A stretch of 64,000 nt of DNA from NCBI GenBank assembly GCA_914767715.1, contig OU612065.1, forward strand, positions 32,240,001-32,304,000. The letters run 5' to 3'. This document shows positions 1-12,433 of the stretch, piece after piece. Within the stretch, counting starts at the first letter, position 1; each line of letters begins with the position of its first letter. This DNA is from Membranipora membranacea. Taxonomy: Eukaryota; Bryozoa; Gymnolaemata; Cheilostomatida; Membraniporidae. The notes below the pieces were generated by a model, which did not search any database, was not told the origin of the DNA, and worked only from the letters and a program-made list of their open reading frames with translations. A program made the position numbers and the translations under genes.

Positions 1-422
1 GAAGAATATAACTGACCGTGGGTCATTCAACATTATCATCAACACGCTGTTTGGTACTGCCTTGAGGGGTGGGCATTCCGTTTTAATCTGTGGTAAAAGG
101 ATTCTCTCAAGTATCAGTCTGTGACTTTACACAGTCTCGAATCAGTTTCAGTCTCAGTCTTTACACAGTCTCGGTTTCGAATCAGATATATGCCCATGAA
201 ATTACGATATACAGGTTCTCAAACGTGATCAAACTGATGGATTTGTTCTTCTATTACGTGGCCCTTATAGAAGTAGTTGATGGGTAGTGGTTATATTCAT
301 AGTATTCTGATCAACTTGGCAGTCAACAATAGAAGATGGTGGACTTATATTTAATTTACTATCGATCTTACTTTTCTCAAACTTTATCATAATTCAGCAA
401 TGACCAGAGTGGTCGTGCTTAC

Positions 423-566
423 CTCAGCTTTCTCGTATAGATCATAAGATATACTTATTTTCTGCAGAATTCTAGCAAAGAATACAACGTCCATCTTGTC
501 TGTAATCAATGCAGGAGTCATCAGTCTGCGTACCATCTCCAGATTGGACGTCTCATTGAAATCATC
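423..566 (-). CDS. ADGRA-like exon 11: start of GAIN domain
   Basis: The 144-nt exon is flanked by AG at 567-568 and GTAAGC at 417-422. It encodes a helical 48-residue segment (DDFNETSNLEMVRRLMTPAL and following) of the kind found in GAIN subdomain A. It is the last exon seen before the left edge. Positions 1-422 look like intron and I see no exon there. Confidence 0.6.
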
Positions 567-3500
567 CTGAAATTTGAAATTAACTTCAGGTTATATGGCA
601 CATGTCAATGTTTGGGTTGTTAAAGTTTGGCCTGACGTGAAATCTAACATTTTAGTTCTCAGTTGGATGTCAGCGGCTCGCATAGTATACCAGTTCCGTA
701 CATGATACGGTGTTGAGATCCATCTCATTAGGCTTACTAGAAAAACTTGTGGTCAATATAATCCTCAAACTTCCGACACACTTGGATTGAAGGGGATTGT
801 ATTAAACTGCAATGATTCACAAGTATCGGTCAAGGGAGAGTGGAGGGTGGAGAGAGGTGGTTACCTTCGAAAGCTGCTGCAGCACCTCAGTGATCTCATT
901 GGAGTATTTACAGGCTTTGACGTCCAGGTTGTGCCACTCCCCTCTGCTGTTACACGAGTAGAAGGCCTTCGCTCCGGCGTCGCCAGACTTACACGGCTGT
1001 TCCTTACGAGAGTTAAAGCCGGCTCTCTCCCAAGTGTACTTTCCCTTCTCCGAGTCTACTGTGATCTCAGCACAAAAAGCTGTAAATAATGTCACTTTTA
1101 TTATAACGAAATGAGTGTAGGTTCTACTGTTCTACTGCCATCTATCGACTACTGGGGTTTGGTTGGCCGCCAGGTGTGCTCCGACCTGCCTGCAAACAGA
1201 GAGCAACCTGGCGCAGATATTGTGACCAAGACTTAAGGCAACTAACATTGCTCCACTCATGATTCGGGTTGTGGCATGTGATAAGATAACTTGACTTTAA
1301 TCATATGTGTGTGAATTCAGTTATCAATACAAATGACCAAGAACTGTCTAATATATATTACATTTATAGGTATAGCAGAGACTATAGCTAGAGTCTCTGG
1401 CTATAGCTTTAAAGGTTCTGGTGCTGCAGTTGAGATTGTGTTTAAAATGGCAGGTGGTGAATGGTTAGCTATAGCTGAATAAAGTTTTACCACATAATGA
1501 CTTGATGTCAACCAAAACTGACTGCCTGGGAAGGGCATAGAAATGATATTATCCGGTTGTAGTCTGAGATCTTAAATGATCAAAGATGGAAGTATCGAGG
1601 CCCTTTACATTCCCCCTGACAGCATCTGGTAGATGCTAATGACTTTCACATTATGCCATCTAGTAATTGATGGAATTAATATAATAACTATTACAGGCCA
1701 TTGATAGAATTGATGTTAATTTTGACACATATAAAGGCAAACCTTGACATATTCCATTACCGTTGACACTATTATAAAATCTCTATGAATTAATTTGATA
1801 ATAATGGCATACCAGAGCTATGAAATGTTACCGCAGGAAGGGATATAAGCCAGAAGGTGAAAAGAATCAAAAACAACCTAGAAATCAATCTCAGCTTCCA
1901 GTGCACTGATAAAATGCCACTTGTGTACTAAGCCTACAATGGCAACCAACAGTATGCCTATTGTGGTGTGGCCTAAAACTGAGAAATGTGTGGTCTCATT
2001 TTTCTTTTTCTGTGGTTATCAGTGATTCACAACACCTGATAAAAAATCCCAATGCACCAACAAGCTCAGAGATTTCACACTGATACGGTCTTAGGCTCTG
2101 GGGCAGTTAGTGTCCGAATTTAAGGTTATATTCACACAAATTATACATTGGGCGGATCGTTACTGGTATGCATGTAATTCAAAATTTTGTTACTTAGCGT
2201 TGTTGTGTAAATTGACATTCTCAAATTGTTGTATGGCACCTCAGTTTTTTAATTCAAATTATTGAGTGGGTCTGCAAACACTATCAACGACATGTCAGAT
2301 GTACGTAACCTAAATATGGGTATTACATTCAGTGCACTGTCAGATGTCTGAATGGGCTGTCATTATAAACACTCTGAGAATCAGGGGCAAATTTAAATGA
2401 GCAAATAATCAAAAAGAGCTAATTGACTGGCCACTTATTAGAATGCTCAGCAGTCAGGGCTGCTCTACATCAAGTTTAATCCATTTACCTGCATTTGGAG
2501 CTGCTCCCCAGTGGAAGGGGAACAACTGGAATGCAGGCAATTGAATAAAACCTGGTCTAGGTCTGCTTCCATTCTTGAGCTAATTTGAACTTCTTTTAAA
2601 CCTGAAAACTATGTTATAGGCAAGTAAAGCCAGGAAAGATGGTAAAAATCTCTCCCAGCCCACCTCCAACCTATCAGATCCAAATTGGGTCAAGTAAATC
2701 TGCATTGGTGGTTCTTCCAAATGTGGAATTGAAACCACGTGTATCTCACAAAACTGGATATGTTGGGAATATGCACAACTGCATCCTGAGCTGTTGAGTT
2801 TACAATTTAAGATTCTTAACTTGAAACAAAAAATCTTTTCCTTGATCTCAATATAGTTCCATAGCCATCATTCATAAATCAATCAAGAATTCGCCAGAAA
2901 AGACATCATATATAATTTTGTTTGTTAGGTACTTTCAATGTTGCTACTTGATCTTTTTCTAAGGATCGCATTCTCTGCTACTTTGATTTTATTTTTGTAA
3001 AGTGTACATGGCACGGCCTTATATCCCTCAGAACAGTGCATCTCATCACTTACCTGAATTGACGACTATATTGATAGACTTGGTGACGTTGCCTTGAGCA
3101 GTCTGCACAATGCAGTGCCAAGTTCCAGCGCTATCTGTACTAATCTCATCAATCCTGTCAAATATATTATCATCATCTACTGATTAAACTTCATTAAATT
3201 CTCATTAAATACTCATACATCGCCTGGGGGGCCGTCGGACGAGGGGCAAAAGTCTGGGGGGCTCAGACTAGTGGATAAGCTGCTACATGATCATATCACA
3301 GAGTAAGGAATATACAGAGGGGACACTTCAATGATCGTTATAGTGCCTGCGGTTTTTGATCCACTGGGGGAAAGTCATCAATCTGGCCACCTGCAAATTT
3401 CAATAATTATATAAGTTACAATGTAAGGTTAAATGCAGACATAGCTACCTTTGATGGGTCATAATTCATTCTGTATTTATCCCAAAGACTGATTTCCAAC

Positions 3501-6500
3501 TTTCTTGAAATGTCCAACCTTCAAGCTATACACCATATCGTTGTCATTTTTTGCTGGGATACATATGCTATGAGTTATATGGGTTTTTAAAATGAGTTTT
3601 TTCATATAGATTTACAAGCGGCTAGGGTCAGTACGAGGACATTTCCTTATTTTGATGACCAGCCATCCATCAATTGTCACATGTAAATCTATATGAAAAA
3701 ACTCATTTTAAAAACCCATATAACTCATAGCCTATGTATCCTAGCAAAAAATGACAACGATATGGTGTATAGCTTGAAGGTTGGACATTTCAAAAAAGTT
3801 GGAAATCAGTCTTTGGGATAAATACAGAATGAATTATGACCTGTCAAAGGTAGGTATGTCTGCATATAACCTTACATTGTAACTTATATAATTATTGAAA
3901 TTCGATGTCGCAGGAGTTGTGACAGGGGGGGGAGTTTTCTAGATGGATAGTTCCAGCCCTAGCACCCTCAGGTGTATATACTTCCCAGGAAATCCAGGTG
4001 TGCTTGAGGTTTTATAACATGTGTTAGATGCAAGTGATTGGCTAATAGCAGGCCATACTAGGAATGTACGGAATGTCCAGCATAAAATAATTCCATCGTC
4101 ATTTAAATCTTACCAAACCAAATTATGCATTAAATCTAAATTTGAATATTTCTGCTTGCTATCTCAACAATTTTGAAACAAATCCCTAAATAACATCCTG
4201 TTAACATACCAGGTGTATAACCTCAAGTCAGGTATACAGTATATAGAGGTCTGAACCTTATGACCATAGAGTTATTATATACTCAAAGCACTATATAGTA
4301 TATAATAGTTAGTATAGAATGACTCTATGCTCCAGACTGACACATTACATATATGAATATACACCATAGACTTGATAATATAATAAAGTCTATTCATATA
4401 GACAGATATGTCAGAGATATGAACAAATCAAACACTTACATAAGAGATAGAGTGATGAGGCCCTGCTCCGAGATAGTCTGATCGACCGTGATCTTAGATG
4501 TAGCGTTTGTGATGACCTTACGATCCCCGCGATACCAGTATATACCTTTGATGCCGTCGTTAGACACGCGACAGTCTATCGGCATCCGATCTCCGGCGAA
4601 TACAAGCTGATTACTAGAGGGGCGCAGCTCAAACAACCGTACATCTATTGGCCAATCTATAAGACAATTATCAGATTGATAATTATAATACATAATGGTA
4701 CAGGTACACCAACTCGATCCCAAACTGAAATAAGGATTAATTATATGTTCATTTATTTAATTTAACAGCCAACTTGTCAATATACTTTTGCAAATTATAT
4801 AGGTCACGAAAATATGAATTTCAAAATTCCATGAAATTTTTTGACACTGGTTGCTCCAACTTCAGTATCTAAGGTCTACCCGGCTGTGATGGAGTATAAT
4901 GCTTTAAAGATTGGCATAACAAGACCCCCCTCCTATGACAGCTGCCTAAGGTTCAAGGTTAGATACTCCGCAAAGCCCTTTACCACAGCTCACCACTCAC
5001 CGCATGGCAGTAGTTCTCTGTTCAGATCTTTGATGAGATAATTACTAAGTGATGGCGGACCAGCACATTTGGTGTTAGGTATATTAACATCTGTGTCCTC
5101 CATCCATTTAATAATCCACTTGAGCCGACAGTCACACACCATGTTCTTCGAGTCAAAGTCACTACAAGTAATATGAAATAAAATTATGTTTCAAATTGTA
5201 AATTTTATTAATATAATATTAGGAAGAGTTTAATTTAGCTATTTGAGGGTAAGTCAATGGAGGCTAAGTGTTTCAATTTTGGCTAGCTAGGGTGAGAGTT
5301 TATATGGAGGGATTGAATGGGAGCAAGTCACAGAGCTGCCTAGTACAAGGCTGTGCGCAAGGCGAACATTACCTACTGCGAATACTTTACCCCTCTTAAG
5401 GTATATTGTAGCACAATATGAATGATATACTTGTCACTTACATTCTATCTAGATCAGTCATTGGAGTAAATATGGCCTCCGGAAGAGTTTCAAACAAGTT
5501 ACCAGAAAGTGATCTGTGTAATAAAAAGAACATGGTAAGAATGTTGCGAACTACAATTAATGATGATATATCTACAGACTATAGCAACTCAGGGTAAAAT
5601 GTATCAGTCACTAAGTTGAGCTGCCCCATTGGTAGCACAACATTTACTCTCATATAAAAGGGAGGGTGAGGGGTCTCTGTTTCTTTTGGCTTATTCTCTA
5701 CACGTCTATCTAGTCTACAATACCAAACACTGACTTAAGCATCCGCATCATTTGAAAAATTATCTGTCAGCCATATTTTTGAAATGAGTCAATAAATTAG
5801 ATTTATATGTATATGTTTATGAGGACACACTTTGATATACCCTGACACAATACTGAAGCAGCTACCCCCAAAAAACCAACAAAAAATAAAAACACCCACA
5901 CAAACTCAGGCATTTCAAACTTCGAACGGCATGCATCTCTATAGCACAGCTCCCCGTCCGTACGGTAAAACATGACATGCATGGAGCGTGAACATGATTT
6001 GGCACACTTTCATTTACAGCTAAACCGGCTACACAAATAACATTGAAAATAAATAATTGATACTCGTTCAAAACATTGACACATCGAATTAAATAGGCCT
6101 ACAAATGAAGCTCTACTATGCAATTTCGAGTAGAGGGGTGCAAGTGTCAGGGAGGTAAAAGTAAAAGCTCTAATTTTTTCTCAAATAAAACAGAGGAGGG
6201 TTCAGAGCGGAGCAAACTTAATAAAGACAGCAGCTGCCGATGAGGGAGGACGGCAGCGATGCCGCTGCCGGCAGCGTAAGGGGTATTAACTCTGCTACTT
6301 ACACACGGTTAACATGAGTTAGGAAATCAAAGCTGCCATGTTCAATTCTTTGAACATGGTTGTTAGTGAGAAACCTATAGATGGATAATAATGTAAGTTA
6401 ACTAAAGTCAATCACCAATCACTTACAAATAACACCAGATGAGAAGTATTTCAATTTAAACTGATAAATGAGTCATTAGAGGATTATGGCTGAGCAGTGC

Positions 6501-9500
6501 TAATCCCTATCAGTAACGCCAATTATATCAACTGACTCTGTGATTTAGAATCCTCAATTACATGGTTGTTATGAAATCCATAGGTTAAGGATTTAAGAAA
6601 CTTCTACTATGAAACATTTCTTTCGATATTCAGTGTGCCTTGCGGGTAGCGCTTCATCTGCTTTTAATGACTTTTTTGTATATAGTATGCATTGAGCCTC
6701 TTTGGATTATCATATAGGGATAGTAGTATGTAAGTGTACACTTACAGTCGTTTCAGCTGAGATAATCCAGCGAATGTACTCCCGTTGATGGAGCTAAGCT
6801 TATTTGCAGTTAAGTATCTGTAAAAAAAAGATAATGTGAGTTATACATTTTTGTTCACTCCAAGAGTGTAGACAGGAGATTGACAGATGTTGCCCCCCCC
6901 CTGGCCCTCACAAACCTCCCCGATGATATATAAAAATATTACATTAAGGACTAAAGCAGAAAATGATAAGACATAGGAAAACCAAAGGTGTACTCCGAAG
7001 CACAGTAGTAGTTTATTAGGTTGGCACAGCACTAGGGCGCATAGATACCTCATAGCTCTTAGGTGAGAATGGAGGACAATTCCTAACACTACACATAATT
7101 TTTACCCAGAAGTGCTCTGAATTTTCTAAATGATAAAATATTGCATAATTACTGCAGAACTAGCTGCCAGACTATATATTGCTGTGGTCCTTCCGTAGTC
7201 TTTAATAAGAGAATTCGTTTTGACAGATATAAAATTGTATTGACTTCACATACAATTTAGTGAGTAGTTCCTGAGAGGCAAAGGCTCCGTTCTCGATTGA
7301 GTTTATGGCATTCCCACTCAAGTTCCTGAAATTAAAAAAAACCATGTACAGCCCATAAAAAGTAGATGGCACAGTGGGTAGTAGTAGACTGTCATTCTGT
7401 TACAATAAGGGCGACAAAAGCAGGCGTGGATGTTCAAATAGAAGTTTTATTAGTAATTCATCGCTCAAGTACATCTAATTCAGTTAGACATGGTTATTAG
7501 TGTCAAATTGAAAAGCTTATATGCAGCTATTAACACCGCTACTTCAGTTAGAAATACCAATACTGACATGAATATATATACAGCCAAGTATTCATGTCTA
7601 TAATACAGCATTAGATCAGGCCGCAGTGCTTGTAGCTTGTAGTTCAATGATGACCGTAGTAAATAATATCTAGTGCAGCAGGATATTGTATTGTTAGGTA
7701 CATTGAACTATTGAATCCATCAGATGGATTAACTTCTGCTTCATGTGCCTGATGTACACAATGTCCTTCATTACAAGATGATCTTGGCCATTAAAAATAA
7801 TGTTGGCAACGTCTGTGACATCATAAAACCCAGATGGGACAAGCTCGGCTACTACTCCAGGGCTATTTACTCAGAGAGATGCCTAGATCGAGGTGATTAT
7901 TAGCAAGGAAAAACAGGGTGTTACTCCTTGTTATTAGCAACCTGGGCATGCAAACTGTGGGTTATCTTGACTATCAGATCGATGTAGATCAGACTCAAAT
8001 AGGAGACAAAAAAAGAAAATTAATTAAGTTACATGTTTGCATCCTAATCAGATGAATCATTGACTAATACTGCACACACCATAAACAACAGACAGCTGTG
8101 AGGCAGTGATAGTGTGACTATCCAGTATTTAACCTTAACCAAAGCATGAAAGAATTGGCTAGACTTTAATTTAGCATGCTTAGGGGTGACTTTATGTTAG
8201 CTAATGATTGAGCTTACATAAAGTAAAGAGGTTGATTTATTGTTAGCCGACAAAAAAAGTTTGCCTGTGTGAGAAGGGAACTTTTTCTCCCACTAACACA
8301 GCTGTTCTCTTCAAAGATACAAATATATTTTCCCAGTGTTTATCTATTACATGAGCTGTATGACCACACAGAGTGAGGACGTAAAGGACTTTCTCTGTGG
8401 TATGATGGTACTACTTACAATTTATCCAGATTAACGAGCAGTGATAAATCATTTCTTGTTAGTCTTGTCAACATTGTACAGCCGGTGATGGATCTAAAAT
8501 TAAAACAACCAAGTCAAACCCTCAAAACAACCAAGTCAATATGAATACTAAGCTCGGCAGGGAAGGGCGGGTAGGGTGAAGTGGAGGGAGATGTTGATCA
8601 CTTGAAATTAGCCTCGTTCTTTGAAACCATTTGGAGGACTAGAGTCATTGAAACGGCTGAAATAGCTAGACATGAAACTAAAGGCAGAGATGTTACCAAT
8701 TTGTAGCACCAGTTCATCAATTAATCACCAGACTTGACAGGTTTACTATCTAAATGGGCAACCAAAAAGCTAAACAAAAATGACCACTATACTATACCAA
8801 GACGAGCCAACTCATTATCATGTCAGCAGTGGTTAATGGACTGATGGTATGGTTTTACATGCTCAATTAAAAGTCATTCAGACATGAAACGCTTCGTGAG
8901 GTGTGAGGTGTCCAAATCTGAGCCACCCAGTATTTAATTTCACTTAATTTGATAATGTTGTCATCCAATGAGGACAACAGCACAGCTAAGTCCAAGTGAT
9001 CAAGTATCAAACTGTGAAAGGTTGATTAAAGGTTGATTAAAATCAGATGACATATCACACGCCACATCCCGAAGCATGGGCGGCGAAATACTAGTTGCCT
9101 TAGGGGCTAGGCTGCAATGTCTGCGCCCATTTGCTCTCAGTTTGCAGGCAGGTCAGAGCACACCTGGGGGTCCAACCAAACCCCAGCAGTCAGTAGACTT
9201 CAGTGGGATTCGAACCCACTACCTTCAACATTTGCATGCTGAAGGGACGGCGCTCTAACCAACTGAGCTACCTCCTACTCCAAAGGATTAATAATTAAAG
9301 AGAAAATATCCCTCGGCAAGAAATAATCTAGAGGAGTAGCATAAAACCTGTGGGCATGATAGATTGTAAAACTATTATTTATTATCAGTTTATATATAAA
9401 TAAATACAGACATGTTGAAAGAAACTAGCTAGATATACTTGTGCCCCTGACTGTTTTAAGGTTTTGATACACCCCTGCGCCCCTGTTAAGGTGAGGGGAT

Positions 9501-9719
9501 GATAACTTACAGCTGAGTGGTGACTGTCGGTATGTCAAGGTCACCGATAGAACTTATAGTCAGATTCGCACACTCCACTTTATATAATCCAGCGTTAGCG
9601 TTACGCTTATCCCGACACGTACAGACGGACGGACATGTGACATCCTGTGACGATGTGGACTGGCTCCCCACCAGCCCCAGCACCACAACACAGACCAACA
9701 AAGTCACCACTTGCTTCAT
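423..9719 (-). CDS. Adhesion GPCR, GPR124/125 (ADGRA)-like, N-terminal half; partial, runs off left edge
   Basis: Eleven exons read on the minus strand: 9511-9719, 8419-8493, 7254-7325, 6746-6817, 6303-6374, 5442-5513, 5001-5161, 4440-4656, 3054-3154, 865-1079 and 423-566. All have AG/GT borders and compatible phases. Together they give 1410 nt, exactly 470 codons. Domain order is signal peptide (1-20), LRRNT, five LRRs (about 70-191), LRRCT (191-245), Ig (245-351), hormone-receptor-like domain (351-422) and the start of GAIN (423-470). In known families this order, LRR-Ig-HRM-GAIN-7TM, is that of ADGRA receptors (GPR124/GPR125), which are plasma-membrane adhesion GPCRs; GPR124 acts as a Wnt7 co-factor in vertebrates. 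GPS and 7TM exons are expected left of position 1, so membership rests on the ectodomain. No frame breaks are seen. An LRR-Ig adhesion protein without 7TM is the alternative, but the HRM-GAIN pair argues against it. Confidence 0.82.
865..1079 (-). CDS. ADGRA-like exon 10: hormone-receptor-like (HRM) domain
   Basis: The 72-residue exon has cysteines in AFCAEI, EQPCKSG, YSCNSRGEW and VKACKYS, plus the aromatic spacing YTWERAGFNSRKEQPC. This resembles the Y-W-P...AG...PC pattern of HRM domains next to GAIN domains. It enters in phase 1, ends in phase 0 and leads into the helix EITEVLQQLSK. A structure-based comparison would settle the domain call. Confidence 0.65.
1139..1247 (+). repeat. SINE-A fragment (body)
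   Basis: This matches the reverse complement of the body of the SINE at 9018-9288: the tracts GGTGTGCTC, CCTGCAAAC and GAGAGCAA occur in the same order, ending near AAGGCAACTA. The tRNA-like head is missing. It lies in the intron of the adhesion GPCR gene. Confidence 0.6.
3054..4656 (-). CDS. ADGRA-like exons 8-9: immunoglobulin domain split by a 1.3-kb intron
   Basis: Exon 4440-4656 gives the first part of an I-set-like Ig fold, with the first cysteine in MPIDCRVSN followed by the core tryptophan in GIYWYRGDR. Exon 3054-3154 supplies the second cysteine in the conserved context STDSAGTWHCIVQTAQG. They join in phase 2 to give SLM-IDEIST. The 1285-nt intron contains the palindromic MITE at 3391-3903 and a SINE-tail fragment. 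Confidence 0.82.
3391..3903. mobile_element. Foldback MITE, two arms of about 220 bp with a 65-bp loop
   Basis: The left arm (3391-3616) is repeated in inverted orientation at 3680-3903 with few mismatches. Landmarks are AATTATATAAGTTACAATG on the left and CATTGTAACTTATATAATT on the right. There is no ORF. The element lies in the intron that splits the Ig domain of the adhesion GPCR. I could not assign a target-site duplication. Confidence 0.8.
3905..3995 (+). repeat. SINE-B tail fragment
   Basis: The segment GTTCCAGCCCTAGCACC followed by GGTGTATA closely matches the tail of the tRNA-derived element at 11750-11895, where it reads GTTCCAGCCCCCAGCGCC. It lies directly beside the foldback MITE. 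Confidence 0.5.
5001..5161 (-). CDS. ADGRA-like exon 7: LRRCT domain
   Basis: The 161-nt exon encodes a classic LRR C-terminal cap: NMVCDCRLKWIIKWMED, then TKCAGPPSLSN, and a final cysteine in LLPCG. The CDC...C...C spacing is that of LRRCT. It ends in phase 1 at GTGAGT, which fits the next exon's phase. The overlapping plus-strand reading frame at 4841-5041 is a shadow. Confidence 0.82.
5442..8493 (-). CDS. ADGRA-like exons 2-6: five leucine-rich repeats, one per exon
   Basis: Exons 8419-8493 (75 nt) and 7254-7325, 6746-6817, 6303-6374, 5442-5513 (72 nt each) all begin and end in phase 2. Each encodes one 24-25-residue LRR, for example LNLSGNAINSIENGAFASQ and LYLTANKLSSINGSTFAGLS. Identical phase and a 72-nt unit are typical of LRR genes grown by exon duplication. 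Introns are 0.3-1.1 kb and I see no gene inside them. Confidence 0.82.
9018..9288 (-). repeat. SINE-A, full-length tRNA-derived element
   Basis: On the minus strand the head carries a pol III A box (TAGCTCAGTTGG) and B box (GGTTCGAATCC) in a tRNA-like fold, with an anticodon-type stem and the T arm GTGGG-TTCGAAT-CCCAC. A unique body and a 3' end GGTTGATTAAAATC follow. No matching acceptor stem or CCA-side sequence exists, so it is a SINE and not a tRNA gene. Related copies lie at 1139-1247, 25180-25408, 30590-30695, 37052-37135 and 63832-63890. Confidence 0.8.
9511..9719 (-). CDS. ADGRA-like exon 1: signal peptide and LRRNT cysteine cap
   Basis: The ATG is at 9717-9719. The first residues (MKQVVTLLVCVVVLGLVG) form a hydrophobic signal peptide. 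They are followed by an LRR N-terminal cap with the cysteine cluster CPSVCTCRD and a later C in KVECANL. The exon ends in phase 2 (CT|GTAAGT), which matches every LRR exon downstream. In the 5' flank a pyrimidine-rich AG at 9756-9757 could be an acceptor for an upstream non-coding exon, but I cannot confirm one. Confidence 0.8.
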
Positions 9720-12425
9720 ACTGTCAGCTTAGTCAGCCATCGATGAAATGTCGCCCTGAAAACATCACAACAATACACAGGTTTCACATCTTTGTTAGGC
9801 CTACAGACAATTTGATTAAATCAGTAATATCCGTACCGCTCACTGATTCCCTATACATATGGGACCAGTGGATTGTGTTTTATATGATAAAATCTTCACA
9901 GTCACCTTGAAGACGAGACCATCAATGGAGCGTGGAAAATAATCACAAAGCTCACATATTTACAGGCTAGTGAGTGACCATTTTCTTGGAGAAAATTATA
10001 CGGACATCGATAGGCAAAGGGGTTTGACTTTTTGTCTGGACAATAATGGTTGCTACCCATGCCAAAGATTGCTAGCCTAGGACTATGACTATAATTCCTT
10101 CATTTATTAGGCTAACTATACAGTTCTATTCTGAAGCAGGGACCCTGGGGCAGCAATCTTCAATGTAGATAAAAATCTACGTCTAAATAAACGCATAGGG
10201 CCTAGTAGTAGTAGCTTAACATGTTGGTTGTAAAGAAAAGCAAATACAGGTAAATTATCGATACATAGCTTACAATCTCATTGCAGATTGACTATGATAA
10301 GTGACTCTAGGGACATTTCAGAATTGAGATATTAACTCAAGGTATATTATAACGGCTATTGCAGGGACTGTAGGGTAGGCCTTTTGGTAATTTACTGGCA
10401 ACACATAAGCCTTGTTCAAAGTAGGCTGGTAATGGCTTTGTGATAGAAGTATTAGCAGCTTCCCTTTTAATTATATTCAACAAAATTGAATCAATACACA
10501 CCAGGTCAGACTTCATTATATACAAAAAACTCATCTACCGATGAATTATTTAATTGTATAGACGCTCCTGCTGTGCATTAAGTAGTGACGTCCGCTGAAC
10601 CTTATAACTATAAACACCCACTTCAACTAGTTTTACGAGAAAACTACTATACGTATGAGTCCAGTACCTGTGTAGCCTATGCACCGTCTGATTGACTGAA
10701 ACAACGGGGCAATCGACCATATATAGTCAAGATTAGCCCTACTCATTTAAGGATGTAAGTTTTCGACAGACTAGACAATGGCTCAAGGACAAGGTCAACC
10801 AGCCAGCTAACAATGAATATATCAGGTACACTACAGAATACCTGACAATCACTATACTGTTTGCATAGAATAAGTGGGCATAACCATCATCACGCAAAGT
10901 ACTCACTCAAGCAGTCACTCGATCAACGTCAAGGAGTTGGAGAGACAGCTTGCTCACACTCACTGTGCGTGGACTGAGTGACTCCCAATCTGCTTTGTGT
11001 TTGAGCAAGTAGCTGTAGTAACAGCAATGATTGTTACTAGTGTTAGTTAGTAGTAAACCAGACCCTAGCTTAAATTTAAAGGGTACTAAAATTAACGTAC
11101 CCTCTCCTGAGATGATCTATCAAGTGAGAGTGCTCAGGTTGTTGAGCTAGGTCCATAATAATCATTAGCCAATGTGTTAGCTCTAATTGGTGAGTGGAGA
11201 GCCACAATCGGAGCCAACACATAGATAGGCTACATACTCATATGATGAACCAGAATGAGAGGGGGCACCTGCTGATCACTGTCACTTTATTTATGTATTG
11301 AAATTGACTTACACATGCAGCTATGACACAGTCTTCAGGCAGTTATTGAGCAAGTCTCAGTTGTTTCCTTTCCGTGTTTCACCTGTAATGTAGCAGAATA
11401 ATCCCCATAGATTTTCAATCGATGCTCACTGTCTAGAGTGTCTGTTGGTGAAAAATCCTGACAGTCTCCTGTCCTTGATTGATGGAGACATGTAGATTGT
11501 GGTTTACCTCCTTCACAAATGAGCAACAATAGTCTGCTGAAGAAATCGTAATAATACCAATATTTTATACTTTGAGATTGAAGATTAGTAGGTCTAACTA
11601 GAGGGAACACAACTCGAAGAGAGTACAAGCAGATTATTATGAGGAGACAACTCCCATTTATATTCAATAAAAAATGAAAGTTTCTGGCTAGTCTTAAATT
11701 ATTTGTGTTTCATAGGTGGCAATGGCGGGTTGGGATGTGCGATGTGATGTAAGAATTTGGTTAGCGCGCTTGCTCTTCACTGCCAGGCGATTAGTGCCGT
11801 AGGAGTTCTGGGTTCGAGTCCCGCTGGGGGAGCTTTCAAAGTTGATTGTTCCAGCCCCCAGCGCCCTCGGGTGTATACCTCTCCAATAAAAAGTGTCGAA
11901 TTTAATCGTGATGTTAGCAACTTAGCACCAAATTTTATTTGGTGAAGCAAATAGAAGTTGATTGAGTTTTGGGGTACGTACTGATTGATTACATCCATCA
12001 GGGGGAGGGGGGGGGCTCAGACTATGGGTCACCCTAATATACATAGGGTTAGTATAAATATTCCTGAGCTTCTTTGGTATGAATGAAATTCCAAACAAAC
12101 GTATGTAAAATTCATATTTAACATTTTTCACAAAATCCCTGATTAAACAGTCCTGCTTTCACACTTGGTAATCATATGCCCAAAATGATTCCTAAATATT
12201 TTTTTGTTTTGATTTTTTATTAATACTGAAGGAGCTCAGGAATATGGCCATTAACCTTAATATTGTAGCTATACTACTTTGCAATATCTCATATTATCAA
12301 TGTACTTGAATTCATAATGATAATAACAATAATGATAATAACAATAATTATAAATTGATAATTTATTCATATAATGCATAATAACACTGTTAAGAGCAAA
12401 GATTTCTAAGCGTTGTACATGATAA
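9720..12425. other. Upstream flank of the adhesion GPCR gene; no confident gene
   Basis: This flank should hold the promoter and any 5' UTR exon of the minus-strand receptor gene, but no TATA box or clear exon could be fixed. The longest open frame (11335-11667, minus, 110 codons) shows no domain, repeat or splice support. A SINE-B copy sits at 11750-11895. A short AATAATGAT-type simple repeat lies at about 12317-12350. Confidence 0.5.
11750..11895 (+). repeat. SINE-B, second tRNA-derived family
   Basis: On the plus strand there is an A-box-like GGTTAGCGCGCTTGC and a B box GGTTCGAGTCC, followed by a tail GTTCCAGCCCCCAGCGCC that also occurs at 3905-3995. The body differs from SINE-A. Confidence 0.65.
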
Positions 12426-12433
12426 GTCTGTAG

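Noticed and set aside
9193-9288. A tRNA gene on the minus strand
   Set aside because: A and B boxes and T and anticodon stems are present, but no matching acceptor stem exists. A SINE body follows, and other copies share that body.
11335-11667. A 110-codon minus-strand ORF with a hydrophobic start
   Set aside because: The start resembles a signal anchor, but the rest has no domain. No splice sites or codon pattern support it.
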